Numbered from the stretch's first letter, positions 38,035 through 47,557 are shown. The stretch is DNA of 64,000 bases from Paenibacillus sp. An7 (GCF_009870785.1 NZ_WTWX01000020.1:1-64000), one strand, 5' to 3'. Numbers and translations are program-made. The notes: a model not told the origin generated them from the letters alone.

Positions 38035-39036
38035 ATGATCGTACGCTTTGGTTATGTAGCTATGTCTGTTCTTGTAAACAATGCTTCTCCATCCAAGACG
38101 ATGACAATGGCTAGTTTTAATAAAATTGGAGATCGAGAGGCAGCCATTCGCAAACTTGAGCGTATTGCTGCCGAAAATTTACATAACACTTTAAGATTAC
38201 TTAGGCACAACCTCGCTTATCAGATTTGGGTGTACCGTTTTTCTTCGAAACTAATCCCGCTGGCCACACATGCAGATTTGCAGGACTGGAATCCGTTTGA
38301 AGCATTAACTCCATCATTTCGGGAGGTAGGCGATTTTGTGAAAAAGAACAAGATGAGAGTGTCCTTTCATCCAGATCATTTCACTGTGCTTAGTACACCG
38401 CGCGAGGACGTCTTGGCAAATTCGATCCGCGATCTGCAGCATCACAAATCTATGCTGGATGCTATGGGGCTGGATGCTACGGCAAAGAACAATATACATA
38501 TCGGCGGAGCTTATGGTAATAAACAGCGCTCGGCTGAACGTTTTATAGAGAATTTTAGTACCTTGGCATCCGATATCAAGGAAAGAATGACACTTGAGAA
38601 TGATGATAAGACATTTAACGCGGTGGAGACTCTTGAGGTTTGCAAGAAAACAGGTCTTCCTATGGTTTTAGATATTCACCACCAGTGGGTAAATAATAAT
38701 GGAGAGAAACCTTGGGAGTTGTGGAAAGAGATTCAGGCTACCTGGAGAACTCCCTTCGCTCAGGCGGATACCCTGCCAGAGACTCCTTTAGCTCCTAAAG
38801 TCCACATTTCGAGTCCTAAGAGTGAAAAAGACATCCGTAGTCATGCAGATGGAGTGGAGCTGGAACCGCTGCTTACTTTTTTAAGAGAGATTGCGAAGGA
38901 TACGCCGTTCCTTGATGTTATGATTGAAGCAAAACGTAAGGACGAAGCGTTATTTGGGCTCATGGATGCGTTTAAGACTTTGACGGGGGAAGGCATCGAA
39001 ATTCTAGATGGAGCTACCATTCGTGTAACGCCCTGA
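38035..39036 (+). CDS. uvsE: UV DNA damage endonuclease
   Basis: A 333-residue TIM-barrel endonuclease that nicks DNA 5' to UV photoproducts and abasic sites. MIVRFGYVAMSV starts the family, VSFHPDHFTVLSTPR and IHIGGAYGNKQRSAERFIENF hold metal ligands, and LENDDKTFNAVETLEVCKKTGLPMVLDIHHQW is the typical active-site stretch. GAGGAAGG precedes ATG 38035; the GTG at 38014 has no site of its own. It is common in spore-formers. Confidence 0.94.
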   Translation: MIVRFGYVAMSVLVNNASPSKTMTMASFNKIGDREAAIRKLERIAAENLHNTLRLLRHNLAYQIWVYRFSSKLIPLATHADLQDWNPFEALTPSFREVGDFVKKNKMRVSFHPDHFTVLSTPREDVLANSIRDLQHHKSMLDAMGLDATAKNNIHIGGAYGNKQRSAERFIENFSTLASDIKERMTLENDDKTFNAVETLEVCKKTGLPMVLDIHHQWVNNNGEKPWELWKEIQATWRTPFAQADTLPETPLAPKVHISSPKSEKDIRSHADGVELEPLLTFLREIAKDTPFLDVMIEAKRKDEALFGLMDAFKTLTGEGIEILDGATIRVTP

Positions 39037-39172
39037 CTCTAATTCGTACAATTTTGTGAATCAGGACTTTTGTGGGTAACCGATATGCTCCTGAAACGTT
39101 AGTATAGTAAGCAAGAGTAAGCAAACTGAATATTTTCTATCATGGTGTTCTCTTAGAAATGAGGAAAGTAGT

Positions 39173-40054
39173 GTGATTGTTTTGAATGAAAATCAGAAGA
39201 CTCCTTATGTAGTTTCAAGTAAGAGTTATACGGCTGTTGCCATTAATGCTGCTGCGAAAACAGGGGAATGGATTAAGAGCAAAGTTGGTTCTAATCTGAA
39301 AATGTCGACAAAATATTCTGAGCAGGACCTTGTTACTGAAGTGGATAAAGGGGCGGAGCAAATGATCCGCCGATTAATTCTTACTCATTTTCCAGACCAT
39401 GCTATTCTTGGGGAAGAAGGCGTAGAGCCAGGTCCGGATGCTTCTAATCTTGCTTTGCAAGCGGTCAAAGATGAGGAGTTTCTATGGATTGTAGATCCGG
39501 TAGACGGAACAACGAATTTTGTTCATGGATTTCCGTTCTTCTCGGTATCCATTGCGCTCGCACATCACGGAGAGGTCATTGTAGGCGTGATCTATGATCC
39601 CATCCGAGACGAGTTGTTTGTAGCTGAAAAAGGTAAAGGGGCTTATGTACATGGAAACCGTATGCAAGTGTCTTTAGAAGAGCAACTAACCGATGGACTT
39701 ATCGCCGTCGGTTTTCCGCCGGACCCAAGCTTCGCCTTGCCTATGAATATGGCAGCAGTGCAGGCTTTGGCTCCCAAAGTCCGTAATTTACGAGCAGGCG
39801 GATCTGCCGCACTGCATCTTGCCTATGTTGCGGCGGGCAGACTGAGCGGATATACAGAGATTGGACTGAATCCATGGGATATCGCAGCAGGTGCCTTACT
39901 CGTTCAGGAGTCAGGTGGTATGGTAACAAGCACGGCGGGGCATCCTTATGATCTGTCGGTGCGCCATGTTGCAGCAAGTAATGGAAAGCTGCATCATGAA
40001 CTGATTACTGTCCTGAAAGAAGCGAAAGCCACAGGTATCGCAGAAGACAAGTGA
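39173..40054 (+). CDS. Inositol monophosphatase family protein
   Basis: A 293-residue Mg-dependent phosphatase. Key motifs: GEEG (metal-binding Glu), DPVDGTTNFVHGFP (metal and phosphate site) and WDIAAGALLVQESGG (third metal Asp). It may act on inositol-1-phosphate, fructose-1,6-bisphosphate, NADP or pAp; sequence does not decide, so no symbol is given. The start is GTG at 39173 with GAGGAAAG 6 bases upstream. A small ORF follows 15 bases later, probably in the same operon. Confidence 0.9.
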   Translation: MIVLNENQKTPYVVSSKSYTAVAINAAAKTGEWIKSKVGSNLKMSTKYSEQDLVTEVDKGAEQMIRRLILTHFPDHAILGEEGVEPGPDASNLALQAVKDEEFLWIVDPVDGTTNFVHGFPFFSVSIALAHHGEVIVGVIYDPIRDELFVAEKGKGAYVHGNRMQVSLEEQLTDGLIAVGFPPDPSFALPMNMAAVQALAPKVRNLRAGGSAALHLAYVAAGRLSGYTEIGLNPWDIAAGALLVQESGGMVTSTAGHPYDLSVRHVAASNGKLHHELITVLKEAKATGIAEDK

Positions 40055-40069
40055 AGGAGGAATGCAGAT

Positions 40070-40348
40070 ATGCCAGATTCACATGAGCTTGAGAAAAAGC
40101 TGAGCGATATGCTTACGGACGGTGATCCAGATTATGGAGATCCTGAGAAAAGAGAGCGGGAACAGGTCTCCCCTAAATATGAGATCCGAATTCAGACCGA
40201 GCTGGATCCGATCGTAGAAGAAACGTTAAAATATCGCAGTATGGCTAAAGAAGTAGACGATCGTTATGACGCCTATATGGAAAAAGCCAAGCATTCTTCC
40301 GATAACAAACCCTTAGTTGAAAAAACAGATTCAGAAACAGAAAAATAA
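40070..40348 (+). CDS. Hypothetical charged small protein
   Basis: A 92-residue, very acidic and lysine-rich protein with a predicted helical core (ELEKKLSDMLTDGDPDYGDPEKREREQ, VEETLKYRSMAKEVDDRYDAYM). I do not recognise it. GAAGGAGG lies 10 bases before the ATG, and the start is 15 bases after the inositol-phosphatase stop, so it is likely co-transcribed. It looks soluble, without cysteines or a signal. Confidence 0.8.
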   Translation: MPDSHELEKKLSDMLTDGDPDYGDPEKREREQVSPKYEIRIQTELDPIVEETLKYRSMAKEVDDRYDAYMEKAKHSSDNKPLVEKTDSETEK

Positions 40349-40374
40349 AAAAGGAAAAATGACAAAAGGCATTC

Positions 40375-40410
40375 AAGGCATTCAGAATGAATATTCTGAA
40401 TGCCTTTTTC
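40375..40410 (+). terminator. Terminator of the inositol-phosphatase operon
   Basis: AAGGCATTCAGAAT pairs perfectly with ATTCTGAATGCCTT, followed by Ts. Confidence 0.92.
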
Positions 40411-40525
40411 TATAATCTGGTAAGTCCTCTCTTAAGGTGAAGAGAGGACTTCTTTTTTATGTGTACCCGTAATCCTGCATAAGTGGTAAAATAAGGAATT
40501 AAGAAAAGGGGGCGACATATCATCT

Positions 40526-41788
40526 ATGTTGAAGTGGACTAACGTTCGAAATAAGGTGCGGACATGTTCTATATCGCTTATTGCGATTGGACTACTATTA
40601 GGGGCAGGAACCTTGTCTGCACAGGCACAGGAAATAACGAAGGAATATCGCATGGTAACGCTGGGAGATTCCATTACTGTCGGTTTTGAGCCGGGAATGG
40701 AAGATTTGAAAACAAGTCCTTATGGTTATGTTGAACGACTGGAAGAGCAAGCCCTGCTGTATGGACGTACGAAAGTTACCAATTACGGTATTGCGGGATT
40801 AAAAACAACAGGCCTGCTTCAGTTTACAGATGCGATTGCTAAGGGAGAGAAAAAGTCTTCCGCAGCCATTCAGCCGGCACTTAATGATCCGCGAGTAGAA
40901 GATTTCACAGATCAGATAAAGCAGATCCAAACCGAGGTTTCGGAGGCGGATGTCATCGCTATTACGATCGGCGGAAATGATGTATCGGAGTTACTGGTTA
41001 CAGGGACAAGTCTCACAGATGCTCAGCTGAGTGAGCGAGTAAAGGAACTGCTGAGTCGTTATTCGGAGCAGGTAACCTCTTCTGTCAATAATCTGCACGC
41101 CTTAAATGAAGATGCCCTCTTTGTGATTGCAGATCAGTATCAGCCTCTCCCCAAAGTGGGAAATGAAGCTCTATACAACAAGCTGATGGGTGCAGCCGCT
41201 TTATTTACAGATACGGTGGATGCGGTGGCATCCCAGCTGAACGAGCAGGGAGTCCATATAAAAGTCGCTCACGTGGCGAAGGAGTTTGCCGGAGGAGAGG
41301 GAACGATGACCCATATGATCAGGCATCGTGACTTCCATCCCAATCAAAATGGATATGAAGCTATCGCTGAAGTATTTGCTAACGTGATCTGGGGAGATTA
41401 TGTAAAGCTTCAGATACCTGATCGGGAGGAGCCGATGAATATTTTCGTAAGCGGTAAGCAGCTTGTTACTCCTTATAAGCCTGTTCTTAAAAACAATCAG
41501 AACTATATTGCAATTCAGGATATTGTAGAAGCCGTATCTGCAGAATCCAAATGGGATAATCAGACGAAATCTACGAAAATCACATATGGTACGAAGACGG
41601 TAGAAATTAAAATGGGATCAAAGAACGTACTAGTGAATAATCAATCGATTCCAGTTGCGACACCAGCCTTCTTACAGAAAGTCGGTAAAGAATCCAAAAC
41701 CTATGTACCTCTTGCTCTTGTTGCAGAAAGTCTCGGTTTTGATGTTCAGTATCAGTCCAAATTAAAAACGGTCTTTATTAATCCTTAA
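40526..41788 (+). CDS. Secreted SGNH/GDSL esterase with C-terminal copper-amine-oxidase-like (CuAO_N1) domain
   Basis: A 420-residue secreted protein. A signal peptide (1-34, ending SAQAQ) precedes a GDSL/SGNH hydrolase: the nucleophile Ser49 in TLGDSITVGF, GGND block III, and a catalytic Asp/His in RHRDFHPNQNGYEA. The C-terminal 110 residues (from about 305, NIFVSGKQLVTPYKPVLKNNQNYI) form the copper-amine-oxidase N1-like domain common on Paenibacillus surface proteins, thought to be a wall-binding or structural module. The substrate could be a lipid or a polysaccharide acetyl ester. AAGGGGG is about 14 bases before the ATG, slightly long. Confidence 0.88.
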   Translation: MLKWTNVRNKVRTCSISLIAIGLLLGAGTLSAQAQEITKEYRMVTLGDSITVGFEPGMEDLKTSPYGYVERLEEQALLYGRTKVTNYGIAGLKTTGLLQFTDAIAKGEKKSSAAIQPALNDPRVEDFTDQIKQIQTEVSEADVIAITIGGNDVSELLVTGTSLTDAQLSERVKELLSRYSEQVTSSVNNLHALNEDALFVIADQYQPLPKVGNEALYNKLMGAAALFTDTVDAVASQLNEQGVHIKVAHVAKEFAGGEGTMTHMIRHRDFHPNQNGYEAIAEVFANVIWGDYVKLQIPDREEPMNIFVSGKQLVTPYKPVLKNNQNYIAIQDIVEAVSAESKWDNQTKSTKITYGTKTVEIKMGSKNVLVNNQSIPVATPAFLQKVGKESKTYVPLALVAESLGFDVQYQSKLKTVFINP

Positions 41789-41827
41789 ATTTTGGCTTGG
41801 TAATAATGAAGGAAGGTTATCTCTGAG

Positions 41828-41854
41828 AGGTTATCCCTGAGGATAACCTTTTTT
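41828..41854 (+). terminator. Terminator of the SGNH/CuAO_N1 gene
   Basis: AGGTTATCC and GGATAACCT form a 9-bp stem followed by Ts. A copy of the left arm occurs just upstream. Confidence 0.85.
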
Positions 41855-42146
41855 CACTTTCATCAAATCCAAACTGTACAATATACAGGAATTGGGTTTA
41901 TAATCAAAATAAAGAAATTCAAAGAACAACACAGATTTAAATGTGGTAATTTGTTATTTTTCCAAATGTGAACGATATGGAGGAGGTAATTTAGGATCTT
42001 TTCATGAATTTAGAATCTTTTTATGTTTCTAATTTAAAACGCTTACAATTTTATTCTAGGTAGATATTCAGATTGACTTCATCAGAAAACAGCAGAGAAA
42101 GTTTGTACACTAATGTACTGTTCCTTAAAAGGAGGCGCGTTTGTAC
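41855..42146. other. Non-coding gap upstream of the AraC-domain gene
   Basis: About 290 bases with no gene. The content is AT-rich; the only notable sites are the cre-like sequence (42033-42047) and the ribosome binding site AAAGGAGG at the end. Confidence 0.5.
42033..42047. promoter_or_regulatory. Catabolite-response-element-like site
   Basis: TTTAAAACGCTTACA matches the cre consensus WTGNAANCGNWNNCW at all fixed positions but one (T for G at position 3). It lies about 100 bases before an AraC-domain gene and a pectin-type esterase gene, so carbon catabolite control is plausible. Confidence 0.45.
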
Positions 42147-42590
42147 ATGAACGATTTACTGCAAATGGAACATATGAGTCAAGGATCAGCCTATTCATTA
42201 CTAGATACGTCTTTACCTCTCTCAAAAGAAAAAAATATGGAAGCAGTCAGTAGACAGTCAATGATTGTCTATCAGCTTTTGGAACTTGTCCACCGTCATT
42301 ATGCAGATTCGAACATTTCATTAAATACCATTGCTAGACATAAGCTGTATATGAATCCGGACTATTTAGGAAAAGTATTTAAGAGAATTACAGGAATCGG
42401 CTTCTCTCAATATCTCAATCAATATCGGATACAGCAGGCATGCAGTTACATGCGGCATAAAGATAAAGATGCAAAAATATTTGAACTTGCAGAGTCCTTT
42501 GGTTTTGGAAGGAATCCGCAGTATTTCAGTCAAGTGTTTAAAAAGTGGACGGGGGTTACTCCCTCAGATTATCGAAGCAGAGCGAAATGA
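42147..42590 (+). CDS. Stand-alone AraC-type DNA-binding domain
   Basis: A 147-residue protein consisting of little more than an AraC/XylS DNA-binding domain (40-145): YQLLELVHRHYADSNISLNTIARHKLYMNPDYLGKVFKRITGIGFSQYLNQYRIQQA and ESFGFGRNPQYFSQVFKKWTGVTPSDYR. This is the output domain of YesN-like response regulators, but the receiver domain is missing. The start may be TTG 42141 or ATG 42147 (GGAGG is 5 or 11 bases upstream). It precedes an esterase gene by 56 bases and may control it. Confidence 0.8.
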   Translation: MNDLLQMEHMSQGSAYSLLDTSLPLSKEKNMEAVSRQSMIVYQLLELVHRHYADSNISLNTIARHKLYMNPDYLGKVFKRITGIGFSQYLNQYRIQQACSYMRHKDKDAKIFELAESFGFGRNPQYFSQVFKKWTGVTPSDYRSRAK

Positions 42591-42646
42591 TAATTGGTAG
42601 ATGACGACAGATAATGATAGGAAGATGAAGGAGATGAAGTCACTAC

Positions 42647-43819
42647 ATGATTCATTATAAATTTGATTTTGGACCTGGAACGGCAGCGGAAGGCTATACT
42701 GGGGTCCTTCCAGATACGCTCTATCATGCGGAACTTGGTTATGGATTTGAATCCATAGACCGAGTATATGGGAGAGATCGTTCACAGGAGCAAACGGATC
42801 CTGCTTCATCTAAGAAGGATTCATCTATTAAAAAACAACTTCATGACCGTTTTTGCATTCCGCTTCATGCGGCTTTTATCCTTGATGTTCCGCCGGGTAC
42901 ATATCGTGTCCATACGCTAATGGGTGACAGCAATACCGAAACGATTACTGAGATAAGGGCAGGTGAAGGCAGACTTATGCTGCCGCCTGTTCATACACAG
43001 CCTGGTCAATGGATTGAAGAAAATTTTAGTGTTGTTGTTCGTGAAGGTGAACCGTTACGACTTTCTTTTTCCGGACCCGCTCCGAGGATTAATGCACTTG
43101 AAGTAATGGAAGCGAATGAGACGCTTACCGTTTATATTGCGGGAGATTCTACGGTATGTGATCAGCCTGCATCAGGCTATCCCTATGCGGGATGGGGTCA
43201 GATGCTGCCATCCTTTTTCAAACATGATGTGGCGGTAGATAATCATGCGCATTCAGGACGCAGTACGAAAAGTTTCATCGACGAAGGACGGCTGGATGCG
43301 ATACTCACGAACATCAAAGCCGGAGACTTTCTCTTTATTCAGTTTGGTCATAATGATGAAAAGTCAGATGTACTAAGAGCGACGAAGCCATTTACAACCT
43401 ATCAGGAATATCTGAGTAAATATATTCAGGCAGCTCGAGAGCGTGAGGCTTATCCGGTTCTCATTACTCCTGTACAGCGCAGATACTTTAACGAAGATGG
43501 AACCCTCATGGATACACACGGGGATTATATTGTTGCTATGAAAGAACTGGAAGAAAAGGAGAATGTTCCTTTAATTGATCTCGCTGCTCGCAGCAAGATC
43601 GCATTTGAACAAGCTGGGGTGGAAGGCAGTAAACTTGATTTCTTGTGGGCTTGGCCTGGGGAATATATTCATTTCCCTGCTGGAGTTGAAGATAATACCC
43701 ATTTCTCGCAGTACGGAGCCAAAAGAATGGCTGGAATTGTAGCCGCCTCTATTGCGGAACTGGCCATTCAGCCGCTGACGATGTTTTTGCGTTCACCGGA
43801 AGCTTTGAGAGACAGGTAG
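42647..43819 (+). CDS. rhgT: Rhamnogalacturonan acetylesterase-like SGNH hydrolase
   Basis: A 390-residue esterase of the YesT/RhgT group, which removes acetyl groups from pectin (rhamnogalacturonan). An N-terminal beta-rich part (1-155) resembles a carbohydrate-binding module. The hydrolase domain has Ser168 in IAGDSTVCD, GHSGRSTKSF-like block II (NHAHSGRSTKSF), FGHND block III and the Asp-His pair in EDNTHFSQYGA. No signal peptide is visible, so it is probably cytoplasmic. AAGGAG is 13 bases upstream of the ATG. It follows an AraC-domain gene and precedes an ASRT-type gene. Confidence 0.85.
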   Translation: MIHYKFDFGPGTAAEGYTGVLPDTLYHAELGYGFESIDRVYGRDRSQEQTDPASSKKDSSIKKQLHDRFCIPLHAAFILDVPPGTYRVHTLMGDSNTETITEIRAGEGRLMLPPVHTQPGQWIEENFSVVVREGEPLRLSFSGPAPRINALEVMEANETLTVYIAGDSTVCDQPASGYPYAGWGQMLPSFFKHDVAVDNHAHSGRSTKSFIDEGRLDAILTNIKAGDFLFIQFGHNDEKSDVLRATKPFTTYQEYLSKYIQAAREREAYPVLITPVQRRYFNEDGTLMDTHGDYIVAMKELEEKENVPLIDLAARSKIAFEQAGVEGSKLDFLWAWPGEYIHFPAGVEDNTHFSQYGAKRMAGIVAASIAELAIQPLTMFLRSPEALRDR

Positions 43820-43919
43820 TACCGAAATAAGTAAGCCTAATAGATGTTCCCTAAAATATAAAAATGGACAGCGAATCTATTTCATAGTTACATGGAGCAA
43901 GTAGAAGGGAGATACAGAG

Positions 43920-44303
43920 ATGAACTCAATGAAGCCGGAAGCCGCAAAAGGTAACACCGTATGGGTTATTCCAGATGGATACATTCCTCCGCAGAGCAGC
44001 GGTGTGCTTGAAAGTCATGAAAGTATTTGCGTCTTAAATACAGGAAGACAGGATGCAAATCTTACGATTACTGTCTTTTTTGAAGATCGCGATCCGCTCG
44101 AGTGTAATGTGACTAAGGTGTCCGCTAGGCGAACTTCTCACATTAGGACAGCCAGCCTTCAGGCAGATGGAGAGTTTATACCGCTTGGTGTTCCTTATGC
44201 ACTTATAGTGGAAAGCGATATCCCCATTATTGTTCAGTACAGCAGGCTTGATACATCTCAGCCTGAACTGGCACTCATGAGTGTCATGGCTTATCCCGTA
44301 TAG
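43920..44303 (+). CDS. Sensory rhodopsin transducer (ASRT)-family protein
   Basis: A 127-residue beta-rich protein that matches the Anabaena sensory rhodopsin transducer family (GNTVWVIPDGYIPPQSSG, HESICVLNTGRQDANLTITVFFEDRDP, ARRTSHIRTASL, IPIIVQYSRLDTSQPELALMSVMAYP). In Anabaena the homologue is a soluble tetramer that binds the rhodopsin. No rhodopsin gene is in this window, and many family members lie near carbohydrate genes, so a sugar-related role is possible. AAGGGAG is 8 bases before the ATG. It is about 100 bases after the pectin-type esterase. Confidence 0.85.
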   Translation: MNSMKPEAAKGNTVWVIPDGYIPPQSSGVLESHESICVLNTGRQDANLTITVFFEDRDPLECNVTKVSARRTSHIRTASLQADGEFIPLGVPYALIVESDIPIIVQYSRLDTSQPELALMSVMAYPV

Positions 44304-44333
44304 GGGATAGCAATGAATCAAGGCTCATACAAA

Positions 44334-44372
44334 AAAGAACCGCCCTCCAAATTGGCTGAAGGGCGGTTCTTT
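44334..44372. terminator. Bidirectional terminator
   Basis: AAAGAACCGCCC pairs perfectly with GGGCGGTTCTTT. Its T-run is stronger on the minus strand, so it mainly ends hemL and also the ASRT gene. Confidence 0.9.
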
Positions 44373-44383
44373 AACATGTTGCT

Positions 44384-45700
44384 TTATTTTTCTTTAGCCA
44401 TGGCCTCAAATGATGAATCAGCAGCTTCAATCGTAGCTTCAATATCTGCATCCGTATGTTCCGTTGTCAGGAACCAAGCTTCGTATTTGGAAGGTGCGAG
44501 GTGTACTCCTCGGTTCAGCATATGTTGGAAGAAGGAAGCAAATGCTTCTCCATCCGTATCCTGAGCTTCCTCATAATCCGTTACTGGATGATCGCAGAAA
44601 TGAGTGGAGAATGAGCCGCGAACCCGGTTAATTGTCAGTGGTATTCCGTGACGATCTGCTGCTGCCTGGATTCCCTCCGTTAATTTAATAGTGAGACGTT
44701 CCATCTCTTCATATACTCCTGGCTGGGAAAGCACCTCAAGGCATGCAATACCTGCGGAGATGGAAGCTGGATTACCTGCCATAGTGCCTGCTTGATAAGC
44801 AGGTCCAAGCGGAGCCACTTGTTCCATCACTTCTTTGGAACCGCCGTAAGCGCCGATAGGAAGACCGCCGCCGATGATTTTACCAAGAGCCGTAAGGTCT
44901 GGCTTAATAAGATCATGGTTTTCAAGCCCTCCATACGTTTGCGTCGAACCATAGTGGAAGCGGAATGCGGTAATAACCTCATCATAGATAACGAGTGCCC
45001 CGTGATCATGTGCCAGCTTGCACAGACCTTCGAGGAAGCCTGGTTTTGGCATAACCATTCCGAAATTACCAACGATTGGTTCTACCATGACAGCAGCTAC
45101 ATCATGACCCCATTTTTGCAGTGCTTCTTCAAGTCCGCTCAGATCGTTGTAAGGAACCGTGATCACTTCTTGTGCAATACTTGCAGGAATCCCTGCGCTG
45201 TCTGGTATGCCAAGAGTAGAAGGGCCAGAGCCTGCCGCTACAAGGACCAAGTCTGAATGGCCGTGGTAGTTACCCGCAAATTTAATGATCTTATTACGTT
45301 TCGTATATGCACGTGCTACCCGGATCGTGGTCATGACCGCTTCGGTACCTGAGTTCACAAAACGAACTTTATCCATGGAAGGGATCGCTTCTTTTAGCAT
45401 TTTGGCTAATTTGATTTCGAGTACGGTAGGAGTACCGAGGAGCGTACCATTGGAAGCTGCCTCTGTAATTGCTTTGGTGATGTGCGGGTGAGCATGACCG
45501 GTAATGATTGGTCCATATGCCGCAAGGTAATCAATATATTTGTTATCATCTTCATCGTAAAAATAAGCACCTTGTCCGCGTTTCATAAAGACAGGGGCTC
45601 CGCCGCCTACTGCTTTGAACGAGCGAGAAGGGCTGTTTACACCGCCGACAATATGTTCAAGTGCTTCTGCATAATACTGCTCCGATTTGGAACGATTCAT
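44384..45700 (-). CDS. hemL: Glutamate-1-semialdehyde 2,1-aminomutase
   Basis: A 438-residue PLP enzyme that converts glutamate-1-semialdehyde to 5-aminolevulinate, the first committed precursor of haem and cobalamin. [18 protein letters not shown] opens it, [35 protein letters not shown] is the family stretch, and the PLP Lys is in [19 protein letters not shown]. subtilis has two such enzymes (HemL and GsaB); this may be either. AAGGATGA precedes the leftward ATG at 45700. It is an isolated gene and not with other hem genes here. Confidence 0.95.
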   Translation of the reverse strand: MNRSKSEQYYAEALEHIVGGVNSPSRSFKAVGGGAPVFMKRGQGAYFYDEDDNKYIDYLAAYGPIITGHAHPHITKAITEAASNGTLLGTPTVLEIKLAKMLKEAIPSMDKVRFVNSGTEAVMTTIRVARAYTKRNKIIKFAGNYHGHSDLVLVAAGSGPSTLGIPDSAGIPASIAQEVITVPYNDLSGLEEALQKWGHDVAAVMVEPIVGNFGMVMPKPGFLEGLCKLAHDHGALVIYDEVITAFRFHYGSTQTYGGLENHDLIKPDLTALGKIIGGGLPIGAYGGSKEVMEQVAPLGPAYQAGTMAGNPASISAGIACLEVLSQPGVYEEMERLTIKLTEGIQAAADRHGIPLTINRVRGSFSTHFCDHPVTDYEEAQDTDGEAFASFFQHMLNRGVHLAPSKYEAWFLTTEHTDADIEATIEAADSSFEAMAKEK

Positions 45701-45756
45701 TTGTATTCATCCTTTCTTTGAAGCAAGTCACCACAAGAGTATGGTATGTACAATGG

Positions 45757-45780
45757 AAAAGGGCAGCCATCTGCTGCCCT
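45757..45780 (-). terminator. Terminator of the LCP-family gene
   Basis: AGGGCAGC and GCTGCCCT form an 8-bp stem with a short T tract on the minus strand, between the LCP gene and hemL. Confidence 0.6.
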
Positions 45781-45849
45781 CACCAAGTTCATATCTATTA
45801 TAACATCTCCCTTTTGTGAAACCATAGCTCTTAGGAAGAGTCTTTTGTA

Positions 45850-46863
45850 TTATTCTTCTCCGCTGGCTGACTTATCAACCGTGGATTTGTTATCTGGTTC
45901 GGTTACCTGAGGCTCAAGGACTTCTTGGACGTATGATTTAAGTTCTTCCTTATCTCTCACGGTAAGGACAGCAGCGCCGCCAATTCGCTCTTCAACAAGA
46001 AGTTTCATAGGAGGAACTTGTTCGCTCCCTTGCATGCTGCTCTGATAGCCCACAGAGGCCAGCTTCCACATGTCGTTAAGGGTTAGGTTGGTATCAATGT
46101 AAGGATTTACTTCATTAAGAATGGAAGGTAGTTTAGCTATAGAAGTTGTTGTTTGCATCTTATCGGCAATGGCTTTCAGGAGTTCACGTTGACGTTCGGT
46201 ACGAGAGAAATCGGACAAAGCATCATGCCGGAATCGTACATACATCAGAGCCTTTTCACCATCGAGATGCTGCATTCCTTGCTTGAGATCAATATCATAC
46301 TCATGTTTATCTGCTTTACTTGTATATTTCATATCTTTTTCGACTACAAAATCAACGCCTCCAACAGCGTCAACGAGTTCAATAAAACCTTGGAAATCAG
46401 TATATATATAGTACTGAATTGGAATCCCCAGTAGATCACCGGCTGCCTGCATTGCTACATTGGGGCCATGGGTAATTGCCGTATTAATTCGATCTCTTCC
46501 GTACCCAGGGATGTCTGTATATGTATCACGCAGGAGAGAGAATAGAGATATTTTTTTGTTGACTGGGTTAAGGGAGGCTACAAGCATGGTATCTGAGCGA
46601 GGGATCTCCCCTTCTGTTAGACCTCTGGCATCTACGCCCATAAGCAGGATGTTAACAGGTTCTTTACCTTCCCATTTAGGGGGATCGGGGGTGATTTCCT
46701 GATCTACCTTCTCTACGTTGTAAAAAGGAGAACTCTCTCCTTCTTTGTTCAAATCTTGTAGTTCGTTAACAACAGAAGTAAAATAATAAACTGCGAGTAG
46801 GGCGGCAGTAACAACGATTACTGCGAGAACCATCCATACGGTTCGTTTCGTCTTCCTGTTCAT
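45850..46863 (-). CDS. LytR-CpsA-Psr (LCP) family cell-wall glycopolymer ligase
   Basis: A 337-residue membrane protein with one N-terminal helix (9-28) and an external LCP domain (70-230): VNILLMGVDARG, IPRSDTMLVASLNP, SLLRDTYTDIPGYGRDRINTA, and MYVRFRHDALSDFSRTERQRELL hold the Arg/Asp residues that bind the polyprenyl diphosphate and Mg. Such enzymes attach teichoic or other wall polymers to peptidoglycan. It ends in an acidic tail. GGGAG precedes the ATG at 46863. There are no glycosyltransferase neighbours. Confidence 0.93.
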   Translation of the reverse strand: MNRKTKRTVWMVLAVIVVTAALLAVYYFTSVVNELQDLNKEGESSPFYNVEKVDQEITPDPPKWEGKEPVNILLMGVDARGLTEGEIPRSDTMLVASLNPVNKKISLFSLLRDTYTDIPGYGRDRINTAITHGPNVAMQAAGDLLGIPIQYYIYTDFQGFIELVDAVGGVDFVVEKDMKYTSKADKHEYDIDLKQGMQHLDGEKALMYVRFRHDALSDFSRTERQRELLKAIADKMQTTTSIAKLPSILNEVNPYIDTNLTLNDMWKLASVGYQSSMQGSEQVPPMKLLVEERIGGAAVLTVRDKEELKSYVQEVLEPQVTEPDNKSTVDKSASGEE

Positions 46864-47054
46864 GTAACGTTCTCCCTTTCCATCTTATGGAGTGAAGCCA
46901 GTTAGGGCTCTGGCCGTTGACTTCCTGCGTTAAAGTAGTATGGTATAATTTTGGATGAATTAACACAAATTTCATTAGATAACTTCCATTATAATTTTTT
47001 TTATGGATACAATCAATTGATAGAAATACGATAACTTTAAAGGAGACTGACATC

Positions 47055-47519
47055 ATGAGTATAAAGATCGGTTCTGAAGCACCAGATTTCGTGCTAAAGG
47101 GCACGGGAGATCAGCTTTTGAAGCTGTCTGATTTTCGCGGAAAACGAGTCATATTATATTTCTATCCGAAAGACATGACAGCGGGCTGTACAGATGAAGC
47201 GTGCCAATTTCGGGATGAACATACCTCATTTGAAGCGTTAAATACAGTCATCATAGGAGTAAGTGGAGATTCCATAAAACAACATGAAAAGTTCATTGCG
47301 AAATACAATCTGCCGTTCATTCTATTATCGGACGAGGATCATAAGGTTGCTGAATTGTATGATGTGTGGCAGCTCAAAAAAATGTACGGCAAAGAATACA
47401 TGGGTATTGTACGTTCGACATTTGTTATTGATGAACAAGGCATACTTAGGAAAGAATGGCGGAAAGTGAAAGTGAAAGGTCATATAGAAGAAGCACTGGA
47501 GTATATTAAACATATGTAG
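47055..47519 (+). CDS. bcp: Thioredoxin-dependent peroxiredoxin (Bcp/PrxQ)
   Basis: A 154-residue thiol peroxidase that reduces peroxides. Peroxidatic Cys45 lies in FYPKDMTAGCTDEACQFRD with the resolving Cys50 in the same helix, the mark of the alpha type of PrxQ. GVSGDSIKQHEKFIAKYNLPF is the usual middle. AAGGAG is 9 bases before the ATG. It is transcribed alone and has a terminator. Confidence 0.95.
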   Translation: MSIKIGSEAPDFVLKGTGDQLLKLSDFRGKRVILYFYPKDMTAGCTDEACQFRDEHTSFEALNTVIIGVSGDSIKQHEKFIAKYNLPFILLSDEDHKVAELYDVWQLKKMYGKEYMGIVRSTFVIDEQGILRKEWRKVKVKGHIEEALEYIKHM

Positions 47520-47557
47520 TCTGTGAGATATAATATAGTACGTGTGTTAACATCAGG

